Shown here in pieces: positions 7,796 through 15,325 of a DNA stretch of 64,000 bases. The first letter of the stretch is position 1; the number at the start of each line of letters is the position of its first letter. This stretch comes from JBOFSQ01 sp051651625 (GTDB taxonomy: Bacteria > Planctomycetota > Planctomycetia > Pirellulales > Thermoguttaceae): contig JBOFSQ010000102.1 of assembly GCA_051651625.1 (NCBI GenBank), positions 1 to 64,000 of the forward strand. The letters are read 5' to 3'. The notes under the pieces are model-generated. The model was not told the origin of the DNA. It worked only from the letters and a program-made list of their open reading frames with translations, and ran no database searches. Position numbers and translations under genes: made by a program.

Positions 7796-8320
7796 TTATC
7801 CGATTGTCGGAATGAGTTTTATCACGATCCGTATGAGCGTGATGAGAGTCCACAAAGCCAGCAAAACCAAAAGTATCGCAAAGCCCTCAAATACCGGTAA
7901 CGCCTCATTAAGTAATGAAACGTAACCAACTATAACCTTGAAAGCTGCCGCCGACGATTCGGGTAACACGATGTCAGGCACCTTGTCAATGAGAAACTCG
8001 AAACCATCACACGCCAAGCCGAAAAACCATGTGATGATGCCATCGTCTCCCATGAAAATATCAATGAACCAGTCGCAAAAACGACTCCAACCCTCATCGT
8101 CCATTGCCCACAAAACGTCAACAAGACGCTGATAAAGCTCGTTGATAAACTTGAGTACAGAAGTCAAATAGCCGTAATACTGCTTCGCTAACTCCTCAAG
8201 AAAAATGAAGAGAAAAGCAAAGAACTCTCGCATGAAATTCCAGAAGCCTTCGATGGTGCGAATCACCGCCGCTACACTGTTCCACACCTGATCGCCAACC
8301 CAACGCATCCAGTCCCACAT
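7796..8320 (-). CDS. hydrophobic minor virion protein, pVI-like by position
   Basis: The 174-residue protein starts one base after the stop of the large surface protein, with GGAG nine bases before the ATG. It is rich in Trp and Phe, with amphipathic helices through the first 90 residues and a strong membrane segment at the C-terminus (FEGFAILLVLLALWTLITLI). In M13 the gene directly after III is VI, a hydrophobic protein that caps the same end of the virion as pIII. Size, hydrophobicity and position fit that role, while direct sequence similarity is not visible. Confidence 0.65.
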   Translation of the reverse strand: MWDWMRWVGDQVWNSVAAVIRTIEGFWNFMREFFAFLFIFLEELAKQYYGYLTSVLKFINELYQRLVDVLWAMDDEGWSRFCDWFIDIFMGDDGIITWFFGLACDGFEFLIDKVPDIVLPESSAAAFKVIVGYVSLLNEALPVFEGFAILLVLLALWTLITLIRIVIKLIPTIG

Positions 8321-8321
8321 G

Positions 8322-11285
8322 TTAAAGAACTCCGTATACTATTTTGATGGAAGAGTAAACCGAAAAAAAACCCAACAACGCAAGCATCGTCATGCGAAGT
8401 AAACTGAAAATCGTCGCATGCTCTTGGAAAATTTCCTTAACCGAAACGTCAAGAAGAGAATCACCATCAGCTCCTTGACCATTGCCGCCACCAAACATTT
8501 TTGTATTCAATGCCGGAATCTTAAAACGCACGTCAGTCGCAGCAGCACCACGAGGATCAAGACCACCGAAAGCCTTCGAAAATTTCTGCTCAAACTTCGT
8601 TTGTAACGACTGAAAACGTACACCAATCGCACTGTTGAAAGTCTCAGATGTCATACGCTCCGCAGGCTCACGCTTCTCAAAATCGGGTGCCTTCAAATCA
8701 ACGTCAGGCAACTTCGGTAACTCCGGTAACACACCCTTCGGAACGGGAGGTGGAGTAGGAACCGGAGGAGGTGGACGATCAACCGGCGGAGGTACTGCGT
8801 CAGGATCACCACCGCCACCCGGCTTCGGCGGTTGCGGACAACCAACGCAACCAGTCCCCGGACAACCCGGAACACAACGCATAGACGAGCACTCCGCAGG
8901 AGTCTTGCCGCAACATGTACACTTATCCTTTTGCGGGCACTTGATACACCCCTTGCCCGTACACCACGGAGCACATCCTATCGACTCGCACTCCGCAGGC
9001 TTTTTGCCACAGCATGTACACAGCTTCGGACATTGTGCGCAACCACGACCGTCGCAAGTTGCTACACAACCAAGACGACCACACTCCGCAGGCGTCTTGC
9101 CACAACACTTGCACGGAGTATCGCAACAAACGTCACCACGACACTTCCAAGCAGCGTATTCGACCGGAAACGTTGCCGCATCGTGAGGATTCACGCAGCC
9201 AAGCTCCGCACACTTCTTGCGCGTATGATGCTTGCATCCACAATTACAACTCGGCCCCTCGCACCCGACGCAAAGACCTTTACAACCCGAACCACAATTC
9301 GACAACGTACAATCCTTCTCAGCCTTGCCGCAACCAGAACACGGGCACTTCCCGTCGGAGTCACCAGTACCAGTGCCACCACCGGTTCCGCCACCACCAG
9401 TCGGCGGAGGTTGACCAGTCCCCGGCGGTACCCACTCCCAACCACCACCGACATTATTCCCCGTCCCCCAGCCCCACTCACCCGGGCCAGAACCACCCGG
9501 AGTGGAAGGCTTTTGATTCGGATTCGTAATCTGCGTATGCGGTGTCTCCGTCCACTGCCAAGTTCCCTCACCGGTCCCCTCACTCGTTACCTTAAACGTC
9601 CAATCACCCGGACGATTGCTGCCCGGAACTGTCGGTTTTTTCGATGGGTCTGTCAAATCCACCGGCCCACCACCACTGCCACCCGTTGAAGTAGGCGTGA
9701 AATCCCAACTCTGCGTCTTGCTGTTCCAGTTATAAGTACCCGGAACCGTATCACCGTTCGGAGCCTTCGGATTCGGAGGAGTAGGCGCGTTCGTCCACTC
9801 ATACCGACCAGTCTTCGAATTCCAATTCCAACTCCCCGGACGACCACCCGGCCCGTTCGGATTGTTCGTAGGCTTCTTCGGGATGCACTCACCTTCACCA
9901 TGCTTGCCAACACTCGTTTTGCCACCACATAACTTGCACTTGCCGTCATCGTCCTTCTTATCGCAAACACCGACACCGTGTTGACCTTCACAATCATTAC
10001 CACCGCATAACGGGCACGGATCGCACCAGTGCGTGCATTGACCGTGATCAATTCCGTGAGATTTACCGTCAGACCTAGGAACCAAAGCATTCATGCCGCA
10101 AAGAGTACATTTCTGAAAACATACCTGATCACCATGCTCACCAACACAAAGAGATTCACCGCAATACTCACACAATCCGCATTGATGAGTACACTCACCA
10201 TGCTCCGTACCGTGTGAACCTACAGACTTGTCGCCACCACACAACTTGCACTTGCCGTCATCATCGCAAACACCAACACCGTGTTGACCACCATCAAAAA
10301 GACACTTACCGCACCAATCGCAATAAGAGTGATGATGCGAACACTCGCCATGATTCGTACCATGATTCGGTGTAGTCTCCAAATCACCACCACAAAGAGG
10401 GCAAACATCCGACGCGCAGTGACCAACACCATGAGTACCAACACAAACCGGAAAACCACAACGAGAGCAATCACTATGATCGCCGACGTCTAAATTTTGA
10501 TGACACGCACTGCAAATCACAAACCAACAATTATTACGACCATGCTCACCAACACAAACCGGGGCATAACAAAGAGTACACGGGCCGTGAGAACCTACCG
10601 CAATATCGCCTCCACAATGCAAACAAACCCCTTCATCAGTAGAGCCAATGGGACGAAAATAAAACGTGATACTATAACGAAAGTCATAATAAACCTGCGG
10701 ATTACCATTCATTGAATTGCGAACATTGACTGGAAAATCATCGCCGTATTCAATGACATGCTTAAATACATAATAACGAGTAGAGTCACCGGGAAGAGAA
10801 AGATAGATACGAGGAAAGTCTTGAGTACCCGAACGAAAAGTAGAAGCATAAAAAGGAATAAGTTGACGGTTAAGAGTGTTAAGATACCAACCAGCAGGCG
10901 CAGAAGTAAACAAAGGAGCAGGAACAATACCAATAGCTGGCGAAGAAGAAGTCGGAGGAGAATAAGACCCGGGGGGACGAACACCAGTTGACCAACCAGA
11001 ACCCGATCCGTTACCTTTAGGATCAGAGCCTAAAAACTCACCGGGAATGAAAGAGGAGCCAGAAAAAGAAAATGATGAAACGTTAGAACTTGCTAAATAC
11101 CAACCGGAGTCTGTAACGAAAGGAAGAAGAGGAGAGTATTTGTCGTCATAAACTGCTCGATTAACAACCTTCAAGAAAACAACACTTGGCGAAGTTTGCG
11201 CCTCAACGCTCCCCATCCCGAAAGACGCGAACAAGGCAACACAACCCAAGAACGAGATAAGCGATAAGCGTAAATTGAGACACAT
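8322..11285 (-). CDS. very large Cys-rich surface protein, pIII-like adsorption protein
   Basis: GAAGGAG stands five bases before the ATG at 11285, giving 987 residues (M13 pIII has about 400). A signal peptide covers residues 1-29. Residues about 220-467 hold eleven modules of the form C-x2-C ... H-G ... C. Residues about 485-620 hold four Trp-rich repeats (PGSWNW, PGTYNW, RPGDWTF, GPGEWGW). Residues about 645-815 hold a second Cys cluster with three copies of CCGKxPAEC followed by CxGxGCxxCP. A Pro-rich hinge, a helical segment and a C-terminal membrane anchor complete it. Signal peptide, modular body and C-terminal anchor match the plan of pIII proteins that bind the host, and the next gene is pVI-like. 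The receptor is unknown. Confidence 0.8.
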   Translation of the reverse strand: MCLNLRLSLISFLGCVALFASFGMGSVEAQTSPSVVFLKVVNRAVYDDKYSPLLPFVTDSGWYLASSNVSSFSFSGSSFIPGEFLGSDPKGNGSGSGWSTGVRPPGSYSPPTSSSPAIGIVPAPLFTSAPAGWYLNTLNRQLIPFYASTFRSGTQDFPRIYLSLPGDSTRYYVFKHVIEYGDDFPVNVRNSMNGNPQVYYDFRYSITFYFRPIGSTDEGVCLHCGGDIAVGSHGPCTLCYAPVCVGEHGRNNCWFVICSACHQNLDVGDHSDCSRCGFPVCVGTHGVGHCASDVCPLCGGDLETTPNHGTNHGECSHHHSYCDWCGKCLFDGGQHGVGVCDDDGKCKLCGGDKSVGSHGTEHGECTHQCGLCEYCGESLCVGEHGDQVCFQKCTLCGMNALVPRSDGKSHGIDHGQCTHWCDPCPLCGGNDCEGQHGVGVCDKKDDDGKCKLCGGKTSVGKHGEGECIPKKPTNNPNGPGGRPGSWNWNSKTGRYEWTNAPTPPNPKAPNGDTVPGTYNWNSKTQSWDFTPTSTGGSGGGPVDLTDPSKKPTVPGSNRPGDWTFKVTSEGTGEGTWQWTETPHTQITNPNQKPSTPGGSGPGEWGWGTGNNVGGGWEWVPPGTGQPPPTGGGGTGGGTGTGDSDGKCPCSGCGKAEKDCTLSNCGSGCKGLCVGCEGPSCNCGCKHHTRKKCAELGCVNPHDAATFPVEYAAWKCRGDVCCDTPCKCCGKTPAECGRLGCVATCDGRGCAQCPKLCTCCGKKPAECESIGCAPWCTGKGCIKCPQKDKCTCCGKTPAECSSMRCVPGCPGTGCVGCPQPPKPGGGGDPDAVPPPVDRPPPPVPTPPPVPKGVLPELPKLPDVDLKAPDFEKREPAERMTSETFNSAIGVRFQSLQTKFEQKFSKAFGGLDPRGAAATDVRFKIPALNTKMFGGGNGQGADGDSLLDVSVKEIFQEHATIFSLLRMTMLALLGFFSVYSSIKIVYGVL

Positions 11286-11295
11286 ATTCACTCCT

Positions 11296-12051
11296 TCAAA
11301 ACGACTTCAAAAAATCACGAAAGAACGACAAGAACAAACCCGAAAGCGAAACGCCAATCGTCACCGACAAAAGCAGAATCACCGTCACGACCAAATTCAC
11401 TACCAACGGGAACGCCGCATCCAAATCACCGCCACCGTCCCCCGTACCACACTCATGCTCACCGTGAATGCACTTTGACAAGTCGCCGCCGCAATCGGTA
11501 CACTTCGCCGGTAACGGCGTCTCACAAACGCCCTCGCCGTGCGTGCCCGTCGCCAACAACTCGCCACACCAACCGCAATGTCCCGTCTTCACAAACCACA
11601 TCACGAAATCACCAGCCCAAACATTGCCCGAAACCACCTTGCCTGTACCCAAATGCCAATGAAATGACGTGAAAACTACTCCACCAGACGTGGTGAGATT
11701 GTAATACCCCTTCTCCGGCTCGTAATTATTCTGAAGCAAACGAAACGCAGCATGCGTGAACGCGCCGTAAGTCCCCTCGTAACCAAGAGGAGTAGCGGGA
11801 ATCTGAACCGGAGTAAACCGAGTAAAACGAACCGAAAACGGGTCGAGTGTACCCGTAAAAAAGAGACCGGAATAAGTGTCAGAAATCTCCCGAACGTAAG
11901 TAATCCCAACATCCCCAGTAGTTCCCTTCCGCACAGTCTCAACACGAACCCGAACCACAACGCCATCACGCAAAACAGGCTCACCCGCGAACGAAAAACC
12001 GCTCACCACCAGCAAACCGAAAACAAAAATAAAACGTAATGGCGTCATCAT
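11296..12051 (-). CDS. second exported Cys-module protein with C-terminal anchor
   Basis: The 251-residue protein has a signal peptide (cleavage likely after SGFSFA), a beta-rich domain, then two of the C-x2-C ... HG ... C modules seen in the 987-residue protein (CGWCGELLATGTHGEGVC and CTDCGGDLSKCIHGEHEC). It ends in a membrane segment followed by GLFLSFFRDFLKSF. That tail is nearly identical to the C-terminus of the 42-residue protein just upstream (GLFLAFFRDFLKSV). It probably sits on the virion with the large surface protein, or is its shorter paralogue. The ATG overlaps the upstream stop (ATGA). Confidence 0.75.
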   Translation of the reverse strand: MMTPLRFIFVFGLLVVSGFSFAGEPVLRDGVVVRVRVETVRKGTTGDVGITYVREISDTYSGLFFTGTLDPFSVRFTRFTPVQIPATPLGYEGTYGAFTHAAFRLLQNNYEPEKGYYNLTTSGGVVFTSFHWHLGTGKVVSGNVWAGDFVMWFVKTGHCGWCGELLATGTHGEGVCETPLPAKCTDCGGDLSKCIHGEHECGTGDGGGDLDAAFPLVVNLVVTVILLLSVTIGVSLSGLFLSFFRDFLKSF

Positions 12052-12176
12052 ACCGACTTCAAAAAGTCACGAAAAAATGCCAAAAACAAACCCGACAACA
12101 TCACGCCAATATGAACCGCTTGCAACACTACCACCGTCGCAAGCAAGTCAGCCAAAAGTTGAAAATCAGTAGACAT
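12048..12176 (-). CDS. 42-residue membrane protein related to the anchor of its neighbour
   Basis: The short frame starts MSTDFQLLADLLATVVV, ends in FFRDFLKSV and stops in an overlap with the next ATG. GGGGGTGAG precedes the start. It aligns over its length with the last 42 residues of the 251-residue protein downstream, so one probably arose from the other by duplication. It may be a small virion-tip protein. Confidence 0.7.
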   Translation of the reverse strand: MSTDFQLLADLLATVVVLQAVHIGVMLSGLFLAFFRDFLKSV

Positions 12177-12228
12177 CACTCACCCCCTATTAATCATCTG
12201 GAAAATCGGGATAGCCACGCATGTCACA

Positions 12229-12687
12229 TTAAGGAGCACCAGCAGCCTCTGTCCACAAATCGTCACCAGAATCACGAATCCCACGAAAACCGTCACGAAC
12301 ATCATCAAGCTCCGCAAGATAATCAATGCCATGCTCACGCGCCAACGCCTGCGCGTCCGAATAATGACCTCCATTTATCAAATTATTTACAGTAGCTTTA
12401 GCATTCTTGAATTTCATTTCGGGAGTGTCAGAAAGAAAAGCACTTCTTTCTAAATAGGCCGAAAGTTTGTCATCATAATCATCTTCGACAAACGAATCAC
12501 CAGAAGACGTTACCGACGAACTCACCGAATCCGAAGCAGCACAACGAACCACGCGCCAAACCATAAACACAACCATCACGCCCACACAAACGCTAAACGC
12601 CGCCAACAGCAACGGTAACAACGCCGCCGATAAATCCGAAAACAAATCACCAAAGCCAACAACAACCGTCGGAGCTACAGAATCCAT
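12229..12687 (-). CDS. coat-protein paralogue with C-terminal extension (152 residues)
   Basis: The start at 12687 (MDSVAPTVVVG) follows a run of G with GGTGGG. Residues 1-52 repeat the coat pattern: GFGDLFSDL, then a membrane segment ending CVGVMVVFMVWRVVRCA, almost the same as GVMVAFMVWRVIKRA in the major coat. About 100 residues follow: a Ser-rich linker, an acidic patch (EDDYDDK) and a helical region. There is no signal peptide. It lies just past the terminator that follows the major coat, so it should be made in smaller amounts. It could be a minor coat protein or a cap protein with an internal domain. Confidence 0.75.
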   Translation of the reverse strand: MDSVAPTVVVGFGDLFSDLSAALLPLLLAAFSVCVGVMVVFMVWRVVRCAASDSVSSSVTSSGDSFVEDDYDDKLSAYLERSAFLSDTPEMKFKNAKATVNNLINGGHYSDAQALAREHGIDYLAELDDVRDGFRGIRDSGDDLWTEAAGAP

Positions 12688-12711
12688 CCCACCCCCCCCT
12701 AAAAAATTGTG

Positions 12712-12766
12712 AAAAAAAAGGGGGCCGCCGGTGCTAGAATTACGAGGGCACCAACACCGACGGCCC
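12712..12766 (-). terminator. intrinsic terminator after the major coat gene
   Basis: On the minus strand a 12-bp stem with one G-T pair (12722-12733 with 12755-12766) is followed by eight T. M13 has a strong terminator at the same place, after gene VIII, which lets the coat protein be made in excess over pIII. Confidence 0.85.
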
Positions 12767-12798
12767 AGAATCAAATCAATGAACGCAGTTCGTCAGGA

Positions 12799-13047
12799 TC
12801 AGATCGACGAGCCAGCACGCTTGATGACGCGCCAGACCATGAACGCAACCATCACACCAGCACCAACGCCGAAAGCCGAAATCATCGCAGCCTTCACAGT
12901 GTCGCCAACGGAGTCAAACAGCGTACCGAAACCGAGCGTGAAGCTCGTCGAAACGTCATCCGCAGCAAAAACACCAGAAGCACTCGCAGCAAGCACGACC
13001 GCAGCAACCGAACCCAAAACCAAACCACGCTTCAAAGAAAGACCCAT
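12799..13047 (-). CDS. major coat protein, pVIII-like
   Basis: AGGAGG precedes the ATG at 13047. The 82-residue precursor has a signal peptide of 28 residues (MGLSLKRGLV ... GVFA) and a 54-residue mature form starting ADDVSTSF. The mature part has an acidic-polar N-terminus, a membrane segment (AFGVGAGVMVAFMVW) and a basic C-terminus (RVIKRAGSSI), exactly the plan of M13 pVIII (50 residues mature). The basic end would face the phage DNA. A terminator follows. A longer upstream reading exists but has no ribosome site and would destroy the signal peptide. Confidence 0.92.
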   Translation of the reverse strand: MGLSLKRGLVLGSVAAVVLAASASGVFAADDVSTSFTLGFGTLFDSVGDTVKAAMISAFGVGAGVMVAFMVWRVIKRAGSSI

Positions 13048-13139
13048 ACCAACCTCCTGTAACACGAAAAAAAGCGTCGTGTACACGCCAGCCGCAAAAG
13101 CACGGCATCCCGCCGGATAACATCCCTGCCAACCGACAG

Positions 13140-13289
13140 CTAACAACTCGCACGCATCGCACGAGCTACAACCAACCAAACTACACAAATCGGAACCAAC
13201 GTCATCACTGGAAACGAAAAACCCAAAAGCAAACCGTAAGAAATCCAATCCAACATCATCGGCTCAGGCGTAATCAAATCAGGTGTCAT
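13140..13289 (-). CDS. 49-residue membrane protein, pIX-like by position
   Basis: The short frame starts MTPDLITPEPMMLDW at 13289, preceded by GAGG, and overlaps the end of the previous gene by 11 bases. It has one hydrophobic stretch (ISYGLLLGFSFPVMTLVPICVVWLVV) and a short basic tail. In M13 the two genes before VIII, VII and IX, encode tiny membrane proteins of 33 and 32 residues that cap the virion end where assembly begins. Position and nature match; sequence similarity at this length cannot be judged. Confidence 0.65.
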   Translation of the reverse strand: MTPDLITPEPMMLDWISYGLLLGFSFPVMTLVPICVVWLVVARAMRASC

Positions 13290-13452
13290 CGTGTAACCTC
13301 GCTAACGTTTCCGAAATCGGATACTGCGGCGGGTGCATCACGCCCGACCGACAACCAATGCAAAACACAACAAACGACATCACAAAAAATGCCGCCAAAG
13401 CGTACCAGACAGGATCATTCTCATGAGAATCGTCTAACGTTTGCTCAGTCAT
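13279..13452 (-). CDS. 57-residue membrane protein, pVII-like by position
   Basis: The ATG at 13452 (MTEQTLDDSH) lies one base after the previous stop, with GGTGAG upstream. An acidic N-terminus is followed by one membrane segment (WYALAAFFVMSFVVFCIGC) and a polar tail. Together with the 49-residue gene it occupies the place of M13 genes VII and IX, just before the major coat. Confidence 0.65.
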   Translation of the reverse strand: MTEQTLDDSHENDPVWYALAAFFVMSFVVFCIGCRSGVMHPPQYPISETLARLHDDT

Positions 13453-13453
13453 G

Positions 13454-13708
13454 TCACTCACCAACTTTCAACCTACACGAAAACTCTCGCTTGCGACAAC
13501 GATCAAGAAAACGCTCACGCATACGCTCAACAACACGTTCACGATTGCGCTCACGAAGACGGTCAGATTCTTCACGTTCCTCACAAACAAGCCGACCGTA
13601 AGAATAACAACCATGACAAAGCTCGAAACCACGACAGACAAGAATAATCCCACCTTGGTAACTACCAAGATCAACTTCACAACAAACACAACGTCCCTTC
13701 GCCATCAT
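13454..13708 (-). CDS. 84-residue CxxC protein with Arg/Glu-rich helix, pV position
   Basis: It overlaps the end of the replication gene (ATGATG over TGA) and is preceded by AAAGGAG. The N-terminal half has CVCC and CHGC pairs that could bind zinc; the second half is a highly charged helix (EERE, RLRERNRERVVERMRERF). In M13 the gene after II/X is V, the single-strand DNA-binding protein. This gene has the right place and size, but the zinc-ribbon plus charged-helix design is not that of pV, so the role is inferred from order only. Confidence 0.65.
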   Translation of the reverse strand: MMAKGRCVCCEVDLGSYQGGIILVCRGFELCHGCYSYGRLVCEEREESDRLRERNRERVVERMRERFLDRCRKREFSCRLKVGE

Positions 13709-15075
13709 GATATTTCTACTCCTTTCTCACTCAACAACCTTGCCGTCCGAAAGTTCACTGTATCAGCCGTCACAAGTTTCGCTTCCGCAAGAAGATGCAT
13801 GATCTTCTCAAATGCCTCCTTGTCGCTACCGACCGCTCCCGATGTCATCGCTACTGCACTCGCCAAACAGCCAGCCGCTTGGGCAACAAGATGAGATGTC
13901 TCGCAAGATATTTTATGACGACCAACCGCGGATAACTCGCGAGGGTTGTCGCTACCACAAAAAATGCTCTTGAATGCACCAACAACCTGCGCCCAAAGCG
14001 GATGAACTGCCTGCTCTCTCTCACTACCACGAACCTTCACGCACTTCAAAATCCGAAACCAAGAATGCGTCAAGTATTCCACTAACGACAACTCGCAATC
14101 ACGCAAGTCTCGCAAAGAATCTATACCGAATCCCTTGAGGACCTCCCTGCGAAGCTGATACTCTATCCGTGTCAACTCCGCCGGTAACTCGCCGTCGAAA
14201 CACTCCACGCGAAGCATTTCTAATCCCAACTCGTTGCGCGTCGAAAGCAACTCCGCCAGCTTGTCATAAATCCGCAATCGCGTCGCCTTACCAACCGAAA
14301 AACTGCCGTCGCCGCCGTGGCCACCGTAAAAATTGTACGATACGCCCCGACGTACCGAGTGTCCCTTCCTGATGAGATTGAAAAACTGCCCACACGGCGC
14401 AGAACAAGTCACTTGCAAATCCACACGCGATACAACCTCGCGTGATATGTCGAATCCCAACTCATTGAGCCAACTACAAATCCTTGCATGAACTTCGTAA
14501 AGGTTGCGGCCTGTCAACGCACTCGCTTCGTACTGTATCCGAACCGGCTGATGAGCCGCGTCAATTTCAAAATTGTCGTGGATGTAAACTTTGATGCCTT
14601 CCGTTTTCAAAACGTGGGCATAGTAAAGACCCGCTCTCGCACCCGTCATCGAAACCGTTGTAGCACGCCCTAATACGTCAAATGCTACGTCCGGCGACTC
14701 CTTCGCACGTTCAATTTCCGTGATGAGTTCGCGGTGATATTTCTCACGACGCCACTTGCCGAAAAAACCAACCTCGACGCCGCCATCGTAACCACCGCTA
14801 AAACGTAGGGCTTTCGTCCCCATTTTCGGGGCCTTCGCGGTACTTTGACCCTCCCCTGTTAGCGGAAGGGGCGAAGTACCGACCGACGGGCCAGCCGCTC
14901 CCGCCGACGACAAGCGTTCGGTCGGGAGCGGCAAGGCAACGGCGGACGGACGACCAAATCCAACAAGAGGATCGCTAAACTCGTCGCCATGCTCAATGAA
15001 ATCGTCCACTATACAGAACGAATCATCAAGCTGAGAACCCATCATGTGCCCAAAATCACGCGACTTCCTTGCCAT
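13705..15075 (-). CDS. phage replication initiation protein (Rep, pII/RstA-like)
   Basis: The 456-residue protein carries motifs of the replication initiation factor family found in inoviruses and rolling-circle plasmids: VSRVDLQVTC, then ATRLRIYDKLAEL, then LTRIEYQLRREVLK. Such proteins nick the double-stranded form at the origin and start rolling-circle synthesis. The first 100 residues are Pro/Gly/Ser-rich and their DNA folds into two hairpins (14839-14932), so this part is probably a linker. It is the first gene of the phage strand. The ATG at 15075 follows GGAGTGGTGAA. Confidence 0.85.
   Translation of the reverse strand: MARKSRDFGHMMGSQLDDSFCIVDDFIEHGDEFSDPLVGFGRPSAVALPLPTERLSSAGAAGPSVGTSPLPLTGEGQSTAKAPKMGTKALRFSGGYDGGVEVGFFGKWRREKYHRELITEIERAKESPDVAFDVLGRATTVSMTGARAGLYYAHVLKTEGIKVYIHDNFEIDAAHQPVRIQYEASALTGRNLYEVHARICSWLNELGFDISREVVSRVDLQVTCSAPCGQFFNLIRKGHSVRRGVSYNFYGGHGGDGSFSVGKATRLRIYDKLAELLSTRNELGLEMLRVECFDGELPAELTRIEYQLRREVLKGFGIDSLRDLRDCELSLVEYLTHSWFRILKCVKVRGSEREQAVHPLWAQVVGAFKSIFCGSDNPRELSAVGRHKISCETSHLVAQAAGCLASAVAMTSGAVGSDKEAFEKIMHLLAEAKLVTADTVNFRTARLLSEKGVEIS
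14839..14932. repeat. two adjacent hairpins inside the replication gene
   Basis: The first hairpin has outer arms GGTACTT/AAGTACC (14839-14845, 14874-14880) and an inner CCCCT/AGGGG pair. The second has perfect 10-bp arms GCCGCTCCCG/CGGGAGCGGC (14894-14903, 14923-14932) with a 19-nt loop. They encode a low-complexity linker (SPLPLTGEG type) and could be inserted palindromes or the nicking/packaging site itself. Confidence 0.7.
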
Positions 15076-15154
15076 TTCACCACTCCATGTTAAAATGCAC
15101 TGCCATTTTCGCTGCTACACGCCTCACCCGTGCCACAAACCACGCGGGTATTCT

Positions 15155-15250
15155 AGCCCCGTTGGGGCTATGGATTCTGTTGTGGTCGCTGACCGTGGGT
15201 TCGCGGAGTACCGCTCACCCACGGCTAAGCTCTGTCGCCCCGTTGGGGCG
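15155..15250 (-). repeat. dispersed palindromic repeat, family A, copy 2
   Basis: Bounded by two CCCCGTTGGGG palindromes, with the ACCGTGGGTTCGC/GCTCACCCACGGCTAAG core reversed relative to copy 1. It lies 80 bases outside the replication gene start and marks the host side of the right prophage junction. The rest of 15076-15423 holds no gene that I can support. Confidence 0.8.
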
Positions 15251-15325
15251 AAAACTCGGACAACCAATGTTCTCGTGCAAGCAAAACTTTACTACACCCA
15301 TGAAACTTGTTAGCGGACTGCGGGA

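Larger units (their letters stand above)
500..15080 (-). mobile_element. inovirus (filamentous phage) prophage, boundaries approximate
   Basis: The block contains a phage-type replication initiator, a signal-peptide-bearing major coat protein with a 54-residue mature form, long exported Cys-rich proteins with a C-terminal membrane anchor, a Zot/pI ATPase, a secretin and a tyrosine integrase. Their order is the order of the M13 equivalents (II, V, VII, IX, VIII, III, VI, I, IV). Genes are tightly packed and many overlap by a few bases. The coding strand favours T in third positions, unlike the host genes. Host-type repeats lie immediately outside on both sides (82-213 and 15155-15250). All hallmark genes have intact frames, so the prophage may be active. 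Exact ends were not resolved. Confidence 0.92.

Noticed and set aside
8832..9689. 285-residue plus-strand frame across the large surface protein gene
   Set aside because: Antisense to the Cys-rich protein with its signal peptide and repeats; Thr/Arg-rich composition is a mirror of the Cys/Gly-rich gene.
378..15110. Possible attachment repeats (TTTCACTGCC at 377-390 and 1901-1911; GCACTGCC near 15100)
   Set aside because: Matches are only 7-10 bases and do not sit at consistent places relative to the integrase and Rep genes. No tRNA or dif site was recognised. Junction comparison with an empty site would decide.
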